Notes under the pieces: generated by a model
Seen by the model: the letters and a program-made list of their open reading frames with translations, nothing else
Database searches by the model: none
What the model was told of the DNA's origin: nothing
Shown here: positions 35,899 to 44,167 of the stretch, one piece after another
Layout: each line of letters opens with the position of its first letter
Numbering within the stretch: the first letter of the stretch is position 1
Made by a program: the position numbers and the translations under genes
Assembly (NCBI RefSeq): GCF_021440085.1
Contig: NZ_JAKCPW010000002.1
Span: forward strand, 124,001-188,000
Source: Dyadobacter sp. CY261
GTDB taxonomy: Bacteria > Bacteroidota > Bacteroidia > Cytophagales > Spirosomataceae
DNA length: 64,000 nt
Direction of reading: 5' to 3'

Positions 35899-35966
35899 TG
35901 TCACCCTGAGCGAAGCCAAAGTGAAATGCGTGATGCAAATAGCCTTCGACTTCGCTCAGGGTGACA
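35899..35966. repeat. Inverted repeat between convergent genes, related to the one at 23102-23166
   Basis: TGTCACCCTGAGCGAAG (35899-35915) pairs exactly with CTTCGCTCAGGGTGACA (35950-35966). The same CACCCTGAGCG word and the CCTTCGAC word also build the element at 23102-23166. It lies between the convergent gntP-like and sucC genes and may act as a two-way terminator. Confidence 0.85.
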
Positions 35967-36004
35967 TAACGTTGTATCATTATATCAGCCTGAGGCTTTG
36001 TTTC

Positions 36005-37228
36005 TTAAACGCCCAACTCAGCCAAAACCTCTGAAACCTTAGCAGCTGCTTCTTTGAATTCGATCGCAGAAGATACTTTCAAACCGGATTCGTTGATAAT
36101 GCGTGCACCTTCTTCCGCATTGGTGCCTTGCAGACGAACGATGATCGGGACCGGAATTTCGCCGATCGCTTTGTACGCTTCCACCACACCCGCAGCAACG
36201 CGGTCGCAACGAACGATACCACCGAAGATGTTGATCAGGATCGCTTTCACGTTCGGATCTTTGAGAATGATACGGAAACCCGCCTCTACAGTGCGTGCGT
36301 TCGCGCCACCGCCAACATCGAGGAAGTTGGCAGGCTCACCGCCCGAAAGTTTGATCAAGTCCATTGTTGCCATGGCAAGTCCGGCTCCGTTTACCATACA
36401 ACCTACGTTTCCATCCAGTTTTACGTAGTTCAGGTTATTAGCACCTGCTTCTACTTCCAATGGATCTTCTTCGTTAGTATCGCGCATTTCGGCCAGTTCC
36501 GGATGACGGTACAGTGCATTGTCGTCCAGGTCAACTTTGGCATCTACGGCGAGGATTTTGTTGTCGGATGTTTTCAAAACCGGGTTGATTTCGAACATCG
36601 ACGAATCGCTTTCTATATAGGCCTTGTAAAGAGAAGTGATAAATTTCACCATTTCCTTGAAAGCATCGCCTTCCAAACCGAGGGCGAAAGCCACTTTACG
36701 TGCCTGGAATGGCTGCAATCCAACTTTGGGATCGATCCATTCCTTCATGATTTTTTCAGGAGTATGTTCCGCAACCTCTTCGATGTCCATACCACCTTCG
36801 GTGCTGGCCATGATCACGTTGCAGTTTCTGGCACGATCCAGGAGGATCGAGAGATAATATTCTTTCGGCTCGCTTGGGCCTGGATAGTATACGTCTTCTG
36901 CAATCAGGACTTTGTTTACTCTCTTGCCTTCTGCACCAGTCTGGTGCGTTACCAATACTTTGCCCAGGATATTGTTGGAGATGGTCCTGACATCTTCAAC
37001 GGACTTAGCCAATGCAACACCGCGTTGCTCGCTGCCGACGATACGGCCTTTGCCGCGGCCACCTGCGTGAATCTGGGATTTTACAACATACCACTTGGTG
37101 CCTGTCTGCTGGCTGAGCTCACGTGCAACCTCCACAGCTTTATCCGGAGTGTCGGCTACGAGGCCTTCCTGAATACGCACACCGTATTTTTTAAGAACGC
37201 TTTTGCCTTGATATTCGTGAATATTCAT
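36005..37228 (-). CDS. sucC: Succinyl-CoA ligase, beta subunit
   Basis: The product has 407 residues. It starts with the MNIHEYQGKSVLKKYGV segment typical of SucC, followed by an ATP-grasp domain (KSQIHAGGRGKG) and a C-terminal flavodoxin-like ligase domain (NFLDVGGGA, INIFGGIVRCDRVA). With the alpha subunit SucD it converts succinyl-CoA to succinate with formation of ATP or GTP in the citric acid cycle. The sucD gene is not next to it in this window, as is common in Bacteroidota. It is divergent from the LolD-like gene. Confidence 0.96.
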   Translation of the reverse strand: MNIHEYQGKSVLKKYGVRIQEGLVADTPDKAVEVARELSQQTGTKWYVVKSQIHAGGRGKGRIVGSEQRGVALAKSVEDVRTISNNILGKVLVTHQTGAEGKRVNKVLIAEDVYYPGPSEPKEYYLSILLDRARNCNVIMASTEGGMDIEEVAEHTPEKIMKEWIDPKVGLQPFQARKVAFALGLEGDAFKEMVKFITSLYKAYIESDSSMFEINPVLKTSDNKILAVDAKVDLDDNALYRHPELAEMRDTNEEDPLEVEAGANNLNYVKLDGNVGCMVNGAGLAMATMDLIKLSGGEPANFLDVGGGANARTVEAGFRIILKDPNVKAILINIFGGIVRCDRVAAGVVEAYKAIGEIPVPIIVRLQGTNAEEGARIINESGLKVSSAIEFKEAAAKVSEVLAELGV

Positions 37229-37313
37229 GAGTATAAAAGTAAATTGGTATTTTCACGGCAAATTAAGGAATTAATCAAAACGGGCGTGTTTTAGGCGCAA
37301 TTATCTTTTCATT

Positions 37314-37976
37314 ATGGAGCTACTTCGGGCGAGTGGGATCAGGCGTACTTATGGTTCTTTGCAGGTTTTAAAAGGCATTGATCTCGAAGTAAAAAAGGGC
37401 GAAGTAGTGGCCATCGTCGGGCCGTCGGGAGCGGGGAAAAGTACCTTCCTGCACATCCTCGGAACGCTGGACAGGCCGGAGCACGGAGAGGTGATTATCG
37501 ACGGTATTAATGTCTTCACCCAAAAGGACAGAGAGCTTGCACGCTTCCGAAACGAGAAGATCGGGTTCATCTTTCAGTTCCATAATCTGCTGGCGGAGTT
37601 CACGGCTTTGGAGAACGTTTGTATGCCAGGTTATATCAATGGGAATGTCAATGAAAAGGAGATCCAGGGCCGCGCCAAAGAGCTGCTCGACCTGCTCGGC
37701 CTCGGCAGCCGGACCGACCATCTACCTTCCCAACTCTCCGGCGGCGAACAGCAGCGCGTAGCAGTGGCACGTGCATTACTGAACCGTCCCGCCATCGTCC
37801 TGGCCGATGAGCCCAGCGGCAACCTCGATTCACATAATGCATTGGATCTTCATAAGCTATTCTTCAAACTCCGTGACGAAACCGGGCAGACGTTCGTCAT
37901 CGTAACGCACAACGAGGAACTGGCCGAAATGGCCGACCGCAGATTAGTCATGCAGGATGGATTAATGTTACAATGA
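37314..37976 (+). CDS. ABC transporter ATP-binding protein, LolD-like
   Basis: The product has 220 residues, one nucleotide-binding domain: Walker A GPSGAGKS (36-43), Q-loop FQFHNLL, signature LSGGEQQR (141-148), Walker [10 protein letters not shown] (161-169) and a switch His in IVTHNEE. The small size and the [11 protein letters not shown] pattern fit the LolD/MacB group, which drives lipoprotein release from the inner membrane. No permease gene is adjacent; LolC/E-type partners must lie elsewhere, so the lipoprotein role is likely but not certain. A strong hairpin follows. Confidence 0.88.
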   Translation: MELLRASGIRRTYGSLQVLKGIDLEVKKGEVVAIVGPSGAGKSTFLHILGTLDRPEHGEVIIDGINVFTQKDRELARFRNEKIGFIFQFHNLLAEFTALENVCMPGYINGNVNEKEIQGRAKELLDLLGLGSRTDHLPSQLSGGEQQRVAVARALLNRPAIVLADEPSGNLDSHNALDLHKLFFKLRDETGQTFVIVTHNEELAEMADRRLVMQDGLMLQ

Positions 37977-38010
37977 AAAACCGGCTGCCAGTTTCCTGAC
38001 AGCCGGTTTT
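37977..38010. terminator. Bidirectional hairpin terminator
   Basis: AAAACCGGCTG pairs with CAGCCGGTTTT with a CAG/CTG inner stem and A-rich and T-rich flanks. It begins right after the LolD-like stop and lies 28 bp beyond the groEL stop on the other strand, so it can end both transcripts. Confidence 0.8.
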
Positions 38011-38037
38011 ATATTTTCCGAAGATACGGAGGCTTGA

Positions 38038-39669
38038 TTACATCATGCCACCCATTCCGCCGCCGTGGCTGTGGCCACCGCCAGCAGGAGCTTCTTCTGG
38101 CTCGTCAGCGATCACGCATTCTGTTGTAAGCAACAGACCTGCAATAGAGGCTGCGTTTTCCAGAGCAAGACGGGATACTTTCTTAGGATCGATGATACCA
38201 GCTTCCAAAAGGTCTGTGTAAACATTGTCCTTCGCATTGTAACCGTAAGCACCTGTTCCTTCTTTCACTTTCTGAACAACCACAGATGGTTCCTGACCGG
38301 AGTTAGAAACGATGGTTCTCAAAGGAGCTTCCAAAGCAACGCGGATGATATTGATGCCGGTTTTTTCGTCTTCGTTAGAGCCTTCAACGCCCTCCAGAGC
38401 GGCAGTAGCACGGATGTAAGCTACACCACCACCTGCAACGATACCTTCTTCAACGGCAGCGCGGGTTGCGTGCAATGCATCGTCAACGCGGTCTTTTTTC
38501 TCTTTCATTTCAACCTCAGTTGCAGCTCCGATGTAAAGGATAGCCACACCACCTGACAATTTAGCCAGACGTTCCTGAAGTTTCTCGCGATCGTAATCAG
38601 AAGTTGTGTTTTCGATCTGCGATTTGATTTGGTTTACGCGTCCTGCGATTTCCTCAGGAGCACCGCTACCGTTAACGATAGTTGTGTTGTCCTTGTCGAT
38701 AATCACTTTTTCTGCCGTTCCAAGGTAGTCCAAAGTGGCGTTTTCCAATTTGTATCCTTGTTCTTCGCTAATTACTGTTCCGCCAGTAACTTTTGCGATG
38801 TCTTCCAGCATTGCTTTACGACGGTCACCGAAGCCAGGAGCTTTCACAGCAGCTACTTTCAATGCACCGCGGATTTTATTCACTACCAATGTAGCCAATG
38901 CTTCTCCGTCAACATCCTCTGCAAGAATAAGCAACGGACGGCCGGTTTGAGCTACTGCTTCCAATACAGGAAGAAGTTCTTTCATAGAAGAGACTTTCTT
39001 CTCAGAGATCAGGATGAACGGGCGTTCCAGTTCAGCTTCCATTTTCTCGGTGTTGGTTACAAAGTACGGAGACAGGTAACCGCGGTCGAACTGCATACCT
39101 TCCACAGTTTTAACTTCTGTTTCAGTTCCGCGAGCTTCTTCAACGGTGATAACACCTTCTTTACCTACTTTCTCCATTGCCTCAGCGATCATCTGACCGA
39201 TCTCTTCGTCATGGTTAGCGGAAATTGTAGCAACCTGAGCGATCTCTTTGGAAGTAGAGATATTTTTTTTCTGAGCTTCGAGGTCCTTTACGATGATCGT
39301 AACGGCTTTGTCGATACCACGTTTCAAATCCATCGGGTTAGCGCCGGCAGCTACGTTTTTCACACCGATCGAATAGATCGCCTGTGCAAGAACAGTAGCA
39401 GTAGTCGTACCATCACCAGCTGAGTCAGCAGTTTTAGAAGCGACTTCTTTCACCAGTTGAGCTCCCATGTTTTCGATAGGATCTTTCAGGTCGATCTCTT
39501 TGGCAACAGTAACACCATCTTTGGTGATGCTTGGAGAACCGAACTTCTTGTCGATTACAACGTTACGGCCGCGAGGTCCCAATGTAACTTTAACGGCGTC
39601 AGCCAATGTGTCCACGCCCTTTTTGATCTTGTCGCGTGCTTCTGTGTCAAAAAATATTTTCTTAGACAT
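38038..39669 (-). CDS. groEL: 60 kDa chaperonin GroEL
   Basis: The product has 543 residues and is a complete GroEL: ATP-binding [11 protein letters not shown], the conserved [16 protein letters not shown] near the start, apical domain and the Gly/Met-rich tail [14 protein letters not shown]. It forms the double-ring chamber that folds cytoplasmic proteins with GroES. It is 56 bp after groES on the minus strand, the normal order. The tail contains two His residues besides the usual GGM repeats. No CIRCE operator was found upstream of groES. Confidence 0.98.
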   Translation of the reverse strand: MSKKIFFDTEARDKIKKGVDTLADAVKVTLGPRGRNVVIDKKFGSPSITKDGVTVAKEIDLKDPIENMGAQLVKEVASKTADSAGDGTTTATVLAQAIYSIGVKNVAAGANPMDLKRGIDKAVTIIVKDLEAQKKNISTSKEIAQVATISANHDEEIGQMIAEAMEKVGKEGVITVEEARGTETEVKTVEGMQFDRGYLSPYFVTNTEKMEAELERPFILISEKKVSSMKELLPVLEAVAQTGRPLLILAEDVDGEALATLVVNKIRGALKVAAVKAPGFGDRRKAMLEDIAKVTGGTVISEEQGYKLENATLDYLGTAEKVIIDKDNTTIVNGSGAPEEIAGRVNQIKSQIENTTSDYDREKLQERLAKLSGGVAILYIGAATEVEMKEKKDRVDDALHATRAAVEEGIVAGGGVAYIRATAALEGVEGSNEDEKTGINIIRVALEAPLRTIVSNSGQEPSVVVQKVKEGTGAYGYNAKDNVYTDLLEAGIIDPKKVSRLALENAASIAGLLLTTECVIADEPEEAPAGGGHSHGGGMGGMM

Positions 39670-39725
39670 AACAATTAATAATTTGAAAAAACCTTAAGAG
39701 AAACTATTGAATCTGAGTATTTGGA

Positions 39726-40022
39726 TTAGCCGATAACGGCGTAAATATCCGACTCACGCATAATCAGGACATCTTTTCCTTCGTATGCCAATTCAGTGCC
39801 TGAGTACTTACCGTACAATACGGTATCTCCAACTTTTACTGTAAGCGGCTCGTCTTTTTTACCGGGGCCAACTGCGAGAACAGTTCCGCGCTGTGGCTTT
39901 TCCTTTGCAGTATCAGGGATAATGATACCAAATGCTGTTTTTTCTTCGGCTGGGGCAGGTTCGATCAGAACGCGGTCAGCTAGCGGTTGTACATTCACTT
40001 GTATTTCTGCTAAAGTTGACAT
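39726..40022 (-). CDS. groES: 10 kDa co-chaperonin GroES
   Basis: The product has 98 residues. It has [42 protein letters not shown] in sections typical of GroES, with the mobile loop around residues 27-40, and [26 protein letters not shown] at the end. It caps the GroEL ring. The N-terminus is about four residues longer than in E. coli. First gene of the groESL pair; the next gene upstream lies on the other strand. Confidence 0.97.
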   Translation of the reverse strand: MSTLAEIQVNVQPLADRVLIEPAPAEEKTAFGIIIPDTAKEKPQRGTVLAVGPGKKDEPLTVKVGDTVLYGKYSGTELAYEGKDVLIMRESDIYAVIG

Positions 40023-40248
40023 AAATATTAAACGTTTATTTTAATTGTCAGTAATGATTAGACTCCCATCCGGATAGCACAATCTATGCCAGGCGCTCTG
40101 CTCTGACATTTTTTCCGGCAAATGTGACAAATTTGTATTCAGCCGTGTCGTTATGGTACTATAATGTCATTTGTGTGTCAGGAATGCTGAAATCTTGCAT
40201 TCAGCGATTGAATTCACTAAATTTTATCGGCACCAAATTGAAAACCCA

Positions 40249-40956
40249 ATGGCAGAACTTGATCAGAACTGGCTTACCGAAGGAATTTTTGATTATGAAT
40301 ACAAAAAATATGTACTCATGGGCTACTTCCAGCACATCAGGGACCAGTTCACACACAACCGATTGCACCCCTACCTGCCAGAATTGAAGCAGCATCTCGA
40401 CACATGTGTCAGCATTCAAAAAAACAAAAGCAGGATCAAAACGGGTTTACCCAAAAATCTAACCGGTATCGACGTCAGTACCTGGCAATTACAATACGAA
40501 GAGATACATCAGGACGACGCGTTCATGTCGGACCTGAACTACATTCTTGACTTTGCGATCCCCCGTTTTTCAAAATCCATCGAGGAAGGAACGGAGCGGT
40601 TTTCGGAAGTTGAAGAGAATGTGCGGGTTTCGCCGGTGGGTATTGTTCCGCTGCATTTGCAGGAGGGTTACCTGCTCTTCCTGCACACTTTTCAACCGCT
40701 GGTCAGTGTTTTTCAATATCAGCTTGCATTGTACAATGCATTGAAAGAACGTTATCTGAAAACACATTATGTGGAAACCGTCCGGATTGGCGTCGGCAAT
40801 ACAGTCTCGCAAATCAAGGTCGATTTAACGAAGCGAAACCGTACAATGCCAAATCCTGCTACTTATGTAGTAGAGTCAAAATATGATTATCCATTGCAGG
40901 AAACGCTGCTTCCGGTTGCGGAGCGGCTGATGTTACGGGAGATTAATGTCGCGTGA
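40249..40956 (+). CDS. Protein of unknown function between groES and secG
   Basis: The ATG at 40249 gives 235 residues; the frame is open for 26 more codons but the sequence there is AT-rich and unlike a protein start. It has no signal peptide or membrane segment. Charged helical stretches alternate with a hydrophobic core (VGIVPLHLQEGYLLFLHTFQPLVSVFQYQ). I recognise no family. It lies on the plus strand between groES and secG, which are both on the minus strand. Its stop codon is inside the first of three GTCGCGTGA repeats. Confidence 0.75.
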   Translation: MAELDQNWLTEGIFDYEYKKYVLMGYFQHIRDQFTHNRLHPYLPELKQHLDTCVSIQKNKSRIKTGLPKNLTGIDVSTWQLQYEEIHQDDAFMSDLNYILDFAIPRFSKSIEEGTERFSEVEENVRVSPVGIVPLHLQEGYLLFLHTFQPLVSVFQYQLALYNALKERYLKTHYVETVRIGVGNTVSQIKVDLTKRNRTMPNPATYVVESKYDYPLQETLLPVAERLMLREINVA

Positions 40957-40981
40957 AACGTCGCGTGAAAACGTCGCGTGA
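40948..40981 (+). repeat. Three tandem GTCGCGTGA units at the gene end
   Basis: GTCGCGTGA occurs at 40948, 40960 and 40973, separated by AAC and AAAC. The first copy encodes the last residues and the TGA stop of the preceding gene, so the array looks like duplication of the gene's end. Confidence 0.8.
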
Positions 40982-41003
40982 GATGATTTTTATTGGCGCA
41001 TAA

Positions 41004-41033
41004 AAAAACCTGCGATGTTGGTCACAGGTTTTT
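41004..41033. terminator. Bidirectional hairpin terminator
   Basis: AAAAACCTG (41004-41012) pairs with CAGGTTTTT (41025-41033), with A and T runs on both sides. It separates the convergent unknown gene and secG. Confidence 0.7.
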
Positions 41034-41057
41034 GTTTTTCGGGCTAAAGCCTCTTTG

Positions 41058-41462
41058 TTATTTCGTTGTGTCGGCAGGTGCAGCAGCTGGTGTGGTTGTG
41101 CCAGCCGGTGCGGTTTGGCCGGCAGGTGCAGCGCCTTCCTGTTGTGCGGGTGCAGGGGCGATCTTGCCACCTGGAACTACTGCATTCTGTGCTCTTTCCA
41201 CGTTAATACTTTTGATACCGGTACCAGCGTTGCTTCCGCCCACCATAATGTAAGATGCCAGTGAAATAAGGATCACCGCGCTTGCAAGGCCCCAGGTAAT
41301 TTGTTCCAACAAATCAGTCGTCTTTTTAACACCAAACATTTGGGTAGTTCCTGCGCCACTAAACTCGCTTGAAAGCCCTCCTCCTTTTGAATTTTGGACC
41401 AAAACGACCAAAATCAACAATACTGCAACAATGGCAACCAGAATAATTAAACCCAAATACAT
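41058..41462 (-). CDS. secG: Protein translocase subunit SecG
   Basis: The product has 134 residues. Two transmembrane helices flank the conserved NSKGGGLSSEFSGAGTTQMFG loop, and the second helix follows DLLEQITWGLASAVILISLASYI. SecG supports preprotein export through SecYE. The C-terminal 50 residues are an Ala/Pro/Thr-rich low-complexity tail (PAPAQQEGAAPAGQTAPAG) beyond the usual end, which is common in Bacteroidota SecG. It is on the minus strand downstream of the TPR, lptE and sigma-54 activator genes. Confidence 0.93.
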   Translation of the reverse strand: MYLGLIILVAIVAVLLILVVLVQNSKGGGLSSEFSGAGTTQMFGVKKTTDLLEQITWGLASAVILISLASYIMVGGSNAGTGIKSINVERAQNAVVPGGKIAPAPAQQEGAAPAGQTAPAGTTTPAAAPADTTK

Positions 41463-41477
41463 GTTTTAGACGAATTT

Positions 41478-41515
41478 TGAATGAGTGAATGAGTGAATGT
41501 GTGAATGAGTGAATT
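41478..41515. repeat. Tandem octamer repeat TGAATGAG upstream of secG
   Basis: An 8 bp unit TGAATGAG is repeated almost perfectly nearly five times (one copy reads TGAATGTG), between secG and the TPR gene. The same octamer family occurs at 26333-26405 in the efflux locus. Confidence 0.85.
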
Positions 41516-41542
41516 AACTTACTGACTATTGAACTCTCCTAA

Positions 41543-42196
41543 TTATGATGATCGTGCGTACAATTCGCTTAATTTTTTTGCAAAGTAATTTCTTTTTTCT
41601 GGTTTTTTCAAAATCAATTTTTGATAGACGTCTATTGCCTTTTCAATTTTTCCCTGCCGGATGAGGATATTGGCAAATGCTTCGGTCTCAACGCCGCCGT
41701 CTCCACCAGCCCCAATCCTGCCGCTCACGTCCAGCATAACCGGCTCCAGATTATTATCCTGCCGGGCAATACGCGGGTTCTTTTTCATGAAACCCTGGAT
41801 GATCTGCTGCTGCCTGCGCTGCTCTTCACTCCGTTGCAATTCGGCGGAAGCCTGCTGTTCTACGGTACTTATAAGGATGTCGTCGCTATTGAGCGGCTCA
41901 GGTGCCTGTGGTTCGAGAATGTCGTCCACATCCACAGTAGCGTCATAGCGTTCATTATCGCTTTCGACCAGTTGTTGCAATGCGACACGGCTGAGGGCGT
42001 AAGCGGCTGCCCGCGGACGGGTTTGTTCCAGCTTTTCGGTTCCGGCTAGGCTCGATGCCTTGGCTAGCATCGAATAGGGGATCTGGCAATAAGGAAATGC
42101 CTTGATCGTGGCTTCCAGTTGCGGGATCACATCGGCGGTGATCAGGCCAGGGTTTTTCACCAACTGATCAAATGTTTCCTTATCGATGAGCGCCAT
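41543..42196 (-). CDS. Small cytoplasmic protein with C-terminal TPR-like unit
   Basis: The product has 217 residues. The N-terminal region (residues 1-70) is helical, the centre is acidic and Gln-rich (EEQRRQQQIIQGFMKKNPR), and the C-terminus forms one TPR-like hairpin (EAFANILIRQGKIEKAIDVYQKLILKKPEKRNYFAKKL in pieces). No signal peptide. In Bacteroidota a gene of this kind commonly sits between lptE and secG; function is unknown. It follows the lptE stop by 60 bp on the same strand. Confidence 0.78.
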   Translation of the reverse strand: MALIDKETFDQLVKNPGLITADVIPQLEATIKAFPYCQIPYSMLAKASSLAGTEKLEQTRPRAAAYALSRVALQQLVESDNERYDATVDVDDILEPQAPEPLNSDDILISTVEQQASAELQRSEEQRRQQQIIQGFMKKNPRIARQDNNLEPVMLDVSGRIGAGGDGGVETEAFANILIRQGKIEKAIDVYQKLILKKPEKRNYFAKKLSELYARSS

Positions 42197-42256
42197 GTTC
42201 CGGGTGTTAATGAGAAAGTCGAGATGTTGAAATTGAAAGATCAGGCAGGGCGGTTC

Positions 42257-42805
42257 CTACCAGTCGGCTGCGGATTTATTAAAGATCTGCTGCACAAGGT
42301 TTTCGCGAATGGTTGGAAGGAGTCGCGCTTCGTTTTGGTTAAGTGTTTGATCCTGAGGGAAATCCGCATAATATGTAAACGACTGGTCGAAGTTTTTCGT
42401 CTCGTCTTTTGCATTGGTGTAACGCACTTGTACCGTCACATTCAAGCGGTTCAGACCTGCCTGGTCATTTGCAGTCGGCGCCGCCGGGGTTACGTCATAG
42501 CCGGTAATGGACCCTTCTAAAACAAGGTCGCCACCGCCCGGCTGGCTCACGAGGCTGGTATTTCGCTGGAAATATTCTTTCAAATCCTCCGTAACGCGCT
42601 GCGGCAAGTCGCTTGGACCGCCCGCAGTGCCCATGGTGAAGTTCAGCACGCTGAATGTCTTAATGTCAGGCGAGAGATTGGTCCCTGTAAATGAATATAC
42701 CCCGCAGCCCGACAGGAAGACCGGACAAATCAGGAAGACCAACGCCCACACTTTCCGACTCGACCTCCGGCCAAATCTGGCAAGCACATTACAATTATTC
42801 TTCAA
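42257..42805 (-). CDS. lptE: LptE-family LPS assembly lipoprotein
   Basis: The product has 182 residues with a lipoprotein signal (lipobox FLSGC). GVYSFTGTNLSPDIKTFSVLNF, followed by LPQRVTEDLKEYFQRNTSL, is the LptE pattern of Bacteroidota. LptE sits at the outer membrane and supports LptD in inserting lipopolysaccharide. The first codon is TTG at 42805 (a GTG six codons later is an alternative), and the reading frame overlaps the last 11 bases of the sigma-54 activator gene, so translation is probably coupled. Confidence 0.87.
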   Translation of the reverse strand: MKNNCNVLARFGRRSSRKVWALVFLICPVFLSGCGVYSFTGTNLSPDIKTFSVLNFTMGTAGGPSDLPQRVTEDLKEYFQRNTSLVSQPGGGDLVLEGSITGYDVTPAAPTANDQAGLNRLNVTVQVRYTNAKDETKNFDQSFTYYADFPQDQTLNQNEARLLPTIRENLVQQIFNKSAADW

Positions 42806-44090
42806 TGTCGTATTGTTTGATTTTCCTGTATAACGTACGCTCAGAAATGCCTAATGCATTCGCGGCATATTTTCGTTTGTTATTATTCTTACGAAGCGCT
42901 TTAATGATCATTTCTTTCTCCTTGTCTTCCAATGAAAGTGATTCCTCCTCGGCGGTTACGTGCGTCACGTCCTCGATTTCGTCGCGCTCGTCAGAATATC
43001 GATCGAGGTCGACGGTCCGTGAGGGAGGCGGCGTGAGCAGGCGTGCTGGTTCGATGGTAGGAGTGGTAATGGTCGGCTCGGAATTATTCAACGAACTGAA
43101 TAGCTCCTGGTGATCTTTGAGGATATCGCCACCATATTTTTCATTTTCCAGTACATTCCTCACGAGCTTTTTCAATTCCGTCATATCCCGCCGCATGTCG
43201 AAAAGAATTTTATATAGCAGCTCGCGCTCCGAAAATGAGGTGGCATCGTCGCCACCGGTGCGTAATGGGACTAATGCCTTCCGACCCGCGGGCTGCACTG
43301 GATTCAGGTAATGGTTCAGCGTTCCGATGCTAATCGGGAGCTCTTTATCCGTTTCCAGAATAGTGATCTGCTCGGCGATATTTTTGAGCTGGCGGATGTT
43401 TCCCGGAAATGCATATTGCACCAAAAGATCACGTGCTTCGCCATCGAGCCTTACCGGCTTGGTGCGGTACCGCTCGGAGAAGTCATTAGTAAACTTCCTG
43501 AAAAGAAGTAAAATATCCTCCCCGCGGTCGCGCAAAGGCGGTACGTAAATAGGGACGGTATTCAGGCGGTAATATAAATCTTCCCTGAATTTGCCATGAT
43601 TCACCGCGTCGAGCAAGTTGACATTAGTGGCCGCTACAACGCGGACATTTGTCTTTAAAACTTTGGACGATCCTACTCGAATATATTCCCCGTTTTCCAA
43701 GACGCGAAGCAATCTGGCTTGTGTACCAAGCGGCATTTCACCCACTTCATCCAGGAAAATCGTCCCGCTGTTTGTCGTCTCAAAGTATCCTTTGCGTGCA
43801 TCCAACGCGCCGGTAAATGCCCCTTTTTCATGCCCGAAGAGCTCGGAATCAATGGTGCCCTCAGGTATCGCACCGCAGTTAATAGCGATAAACGGACCGT
43901 GTTTCCGTGAACTCAGGCTGTGTATAATCTTTGAAAATGATTCTTTTCCGCTACCGCTTTCACCGGTGATCAATACCGTCAGGTCGGTCGCCGCGACCTG
44001 TACGGCCACATTGATCGCGTGGTTCAGCCCCGACGAGCTGCCGATGATCCCGAAGCGGTTTTTTATTGCTTGTATTTCCGATGAATCCAT
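42795..44090 (-). CDS. Sigma-54-dependent transcriptional activator without receiver domain
   Basis: The product has 431 residues. The AAA+ domain starts almost at the N-terminus: Walker A GESGSGKE (43-50), sigma-54 contact loop GAFTGA (90-95), Walker B TIFLDEVGE and an arginine-finger region FREDLYYRLN. There is no receiver, PAS or GAF domain. A linker of about 110 residues with a coil (LLYKILFDMRRDMTELKK) leads to a Fis-type helix-turn-helix at the end (NKRKYAANALGISERTLYRKI). Without a sensor domain it may be controlled by partners, as PspF is. It overlaps lptE and follows miaB by 77 bp. Confidence 0.92.
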   Translation of the reverse strand: MDSSEIQAIKNRFGIIGSSSGLNHAINVAVQVAATDLTVLITGESGSGKESFSKIIHSLSSRKHGPFIAINCGAIPEGTIDSELFGHEKGAFTGALDARKGYFETTNSGTIFLDEVGEMPLGTQARLLRVLENGEYIRVGSSKVLKTNVRVVAATNVNLLDAVNHGKFREDLYYRLNTVPIYVPPLRDRGEDILLLFRKFTNDFSERYRTKPVRLDGEARDLLVQYAFPGNIRQLKNIAEQITILETDKELPISIGTLNHYLNPVQPAGRKALVPLRTGGDDATSFSERELLYKILFDMRRDMTELKKLVRNVLENEKYGGDILKDHQELFSSLNNSEPTITTPTIEPARLLTPPPSRTVDLDRYSDERDEIEDVTHVTAEEESLSLEDKEKEMIIKALRKNNNKRKYAANALGISERTLYRKIKQYDIEE

Positions 44091-44101
44091 AAAATAGCTG
44101 A

Positions 44102-44127
44102 GGGCTTCCGGCTGACCGAAAGCCTTT
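44102..44127 (-). terminator. Hairpin between miaB and the sigma-54 activator gene
   Basis: GGCTTCCGG and CCGAAAGCC form a stem with one G-T pair around CTGA. The T tract after it on the minus strand is weak, so it may reduce rather than stop transcription from miaB. Confidence 0.4.
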
Positions 44128-44167
44128 AGTTGATTGTCAAAACGGGTTTAAAATAATGGACAATGCA

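Noticed and set aside
36128..37294. Long open frame (388 codons) on the plus strand opposite sucC
   Set aside because: It runs antisense to a complete, well-conserved sucC and has a Cys/His/Phe-rich composition typical of a mirror frame.
38629..39423. Open frame of 264 codons opposite groEL
   Set aside because: Antisense shadow of groEL with no recognisable protein features.
40023..40170. Possible CIRCE operator before groES
   Set aside because: No TTAGCACTC-N9-GAGTGCTAA or near match is present.
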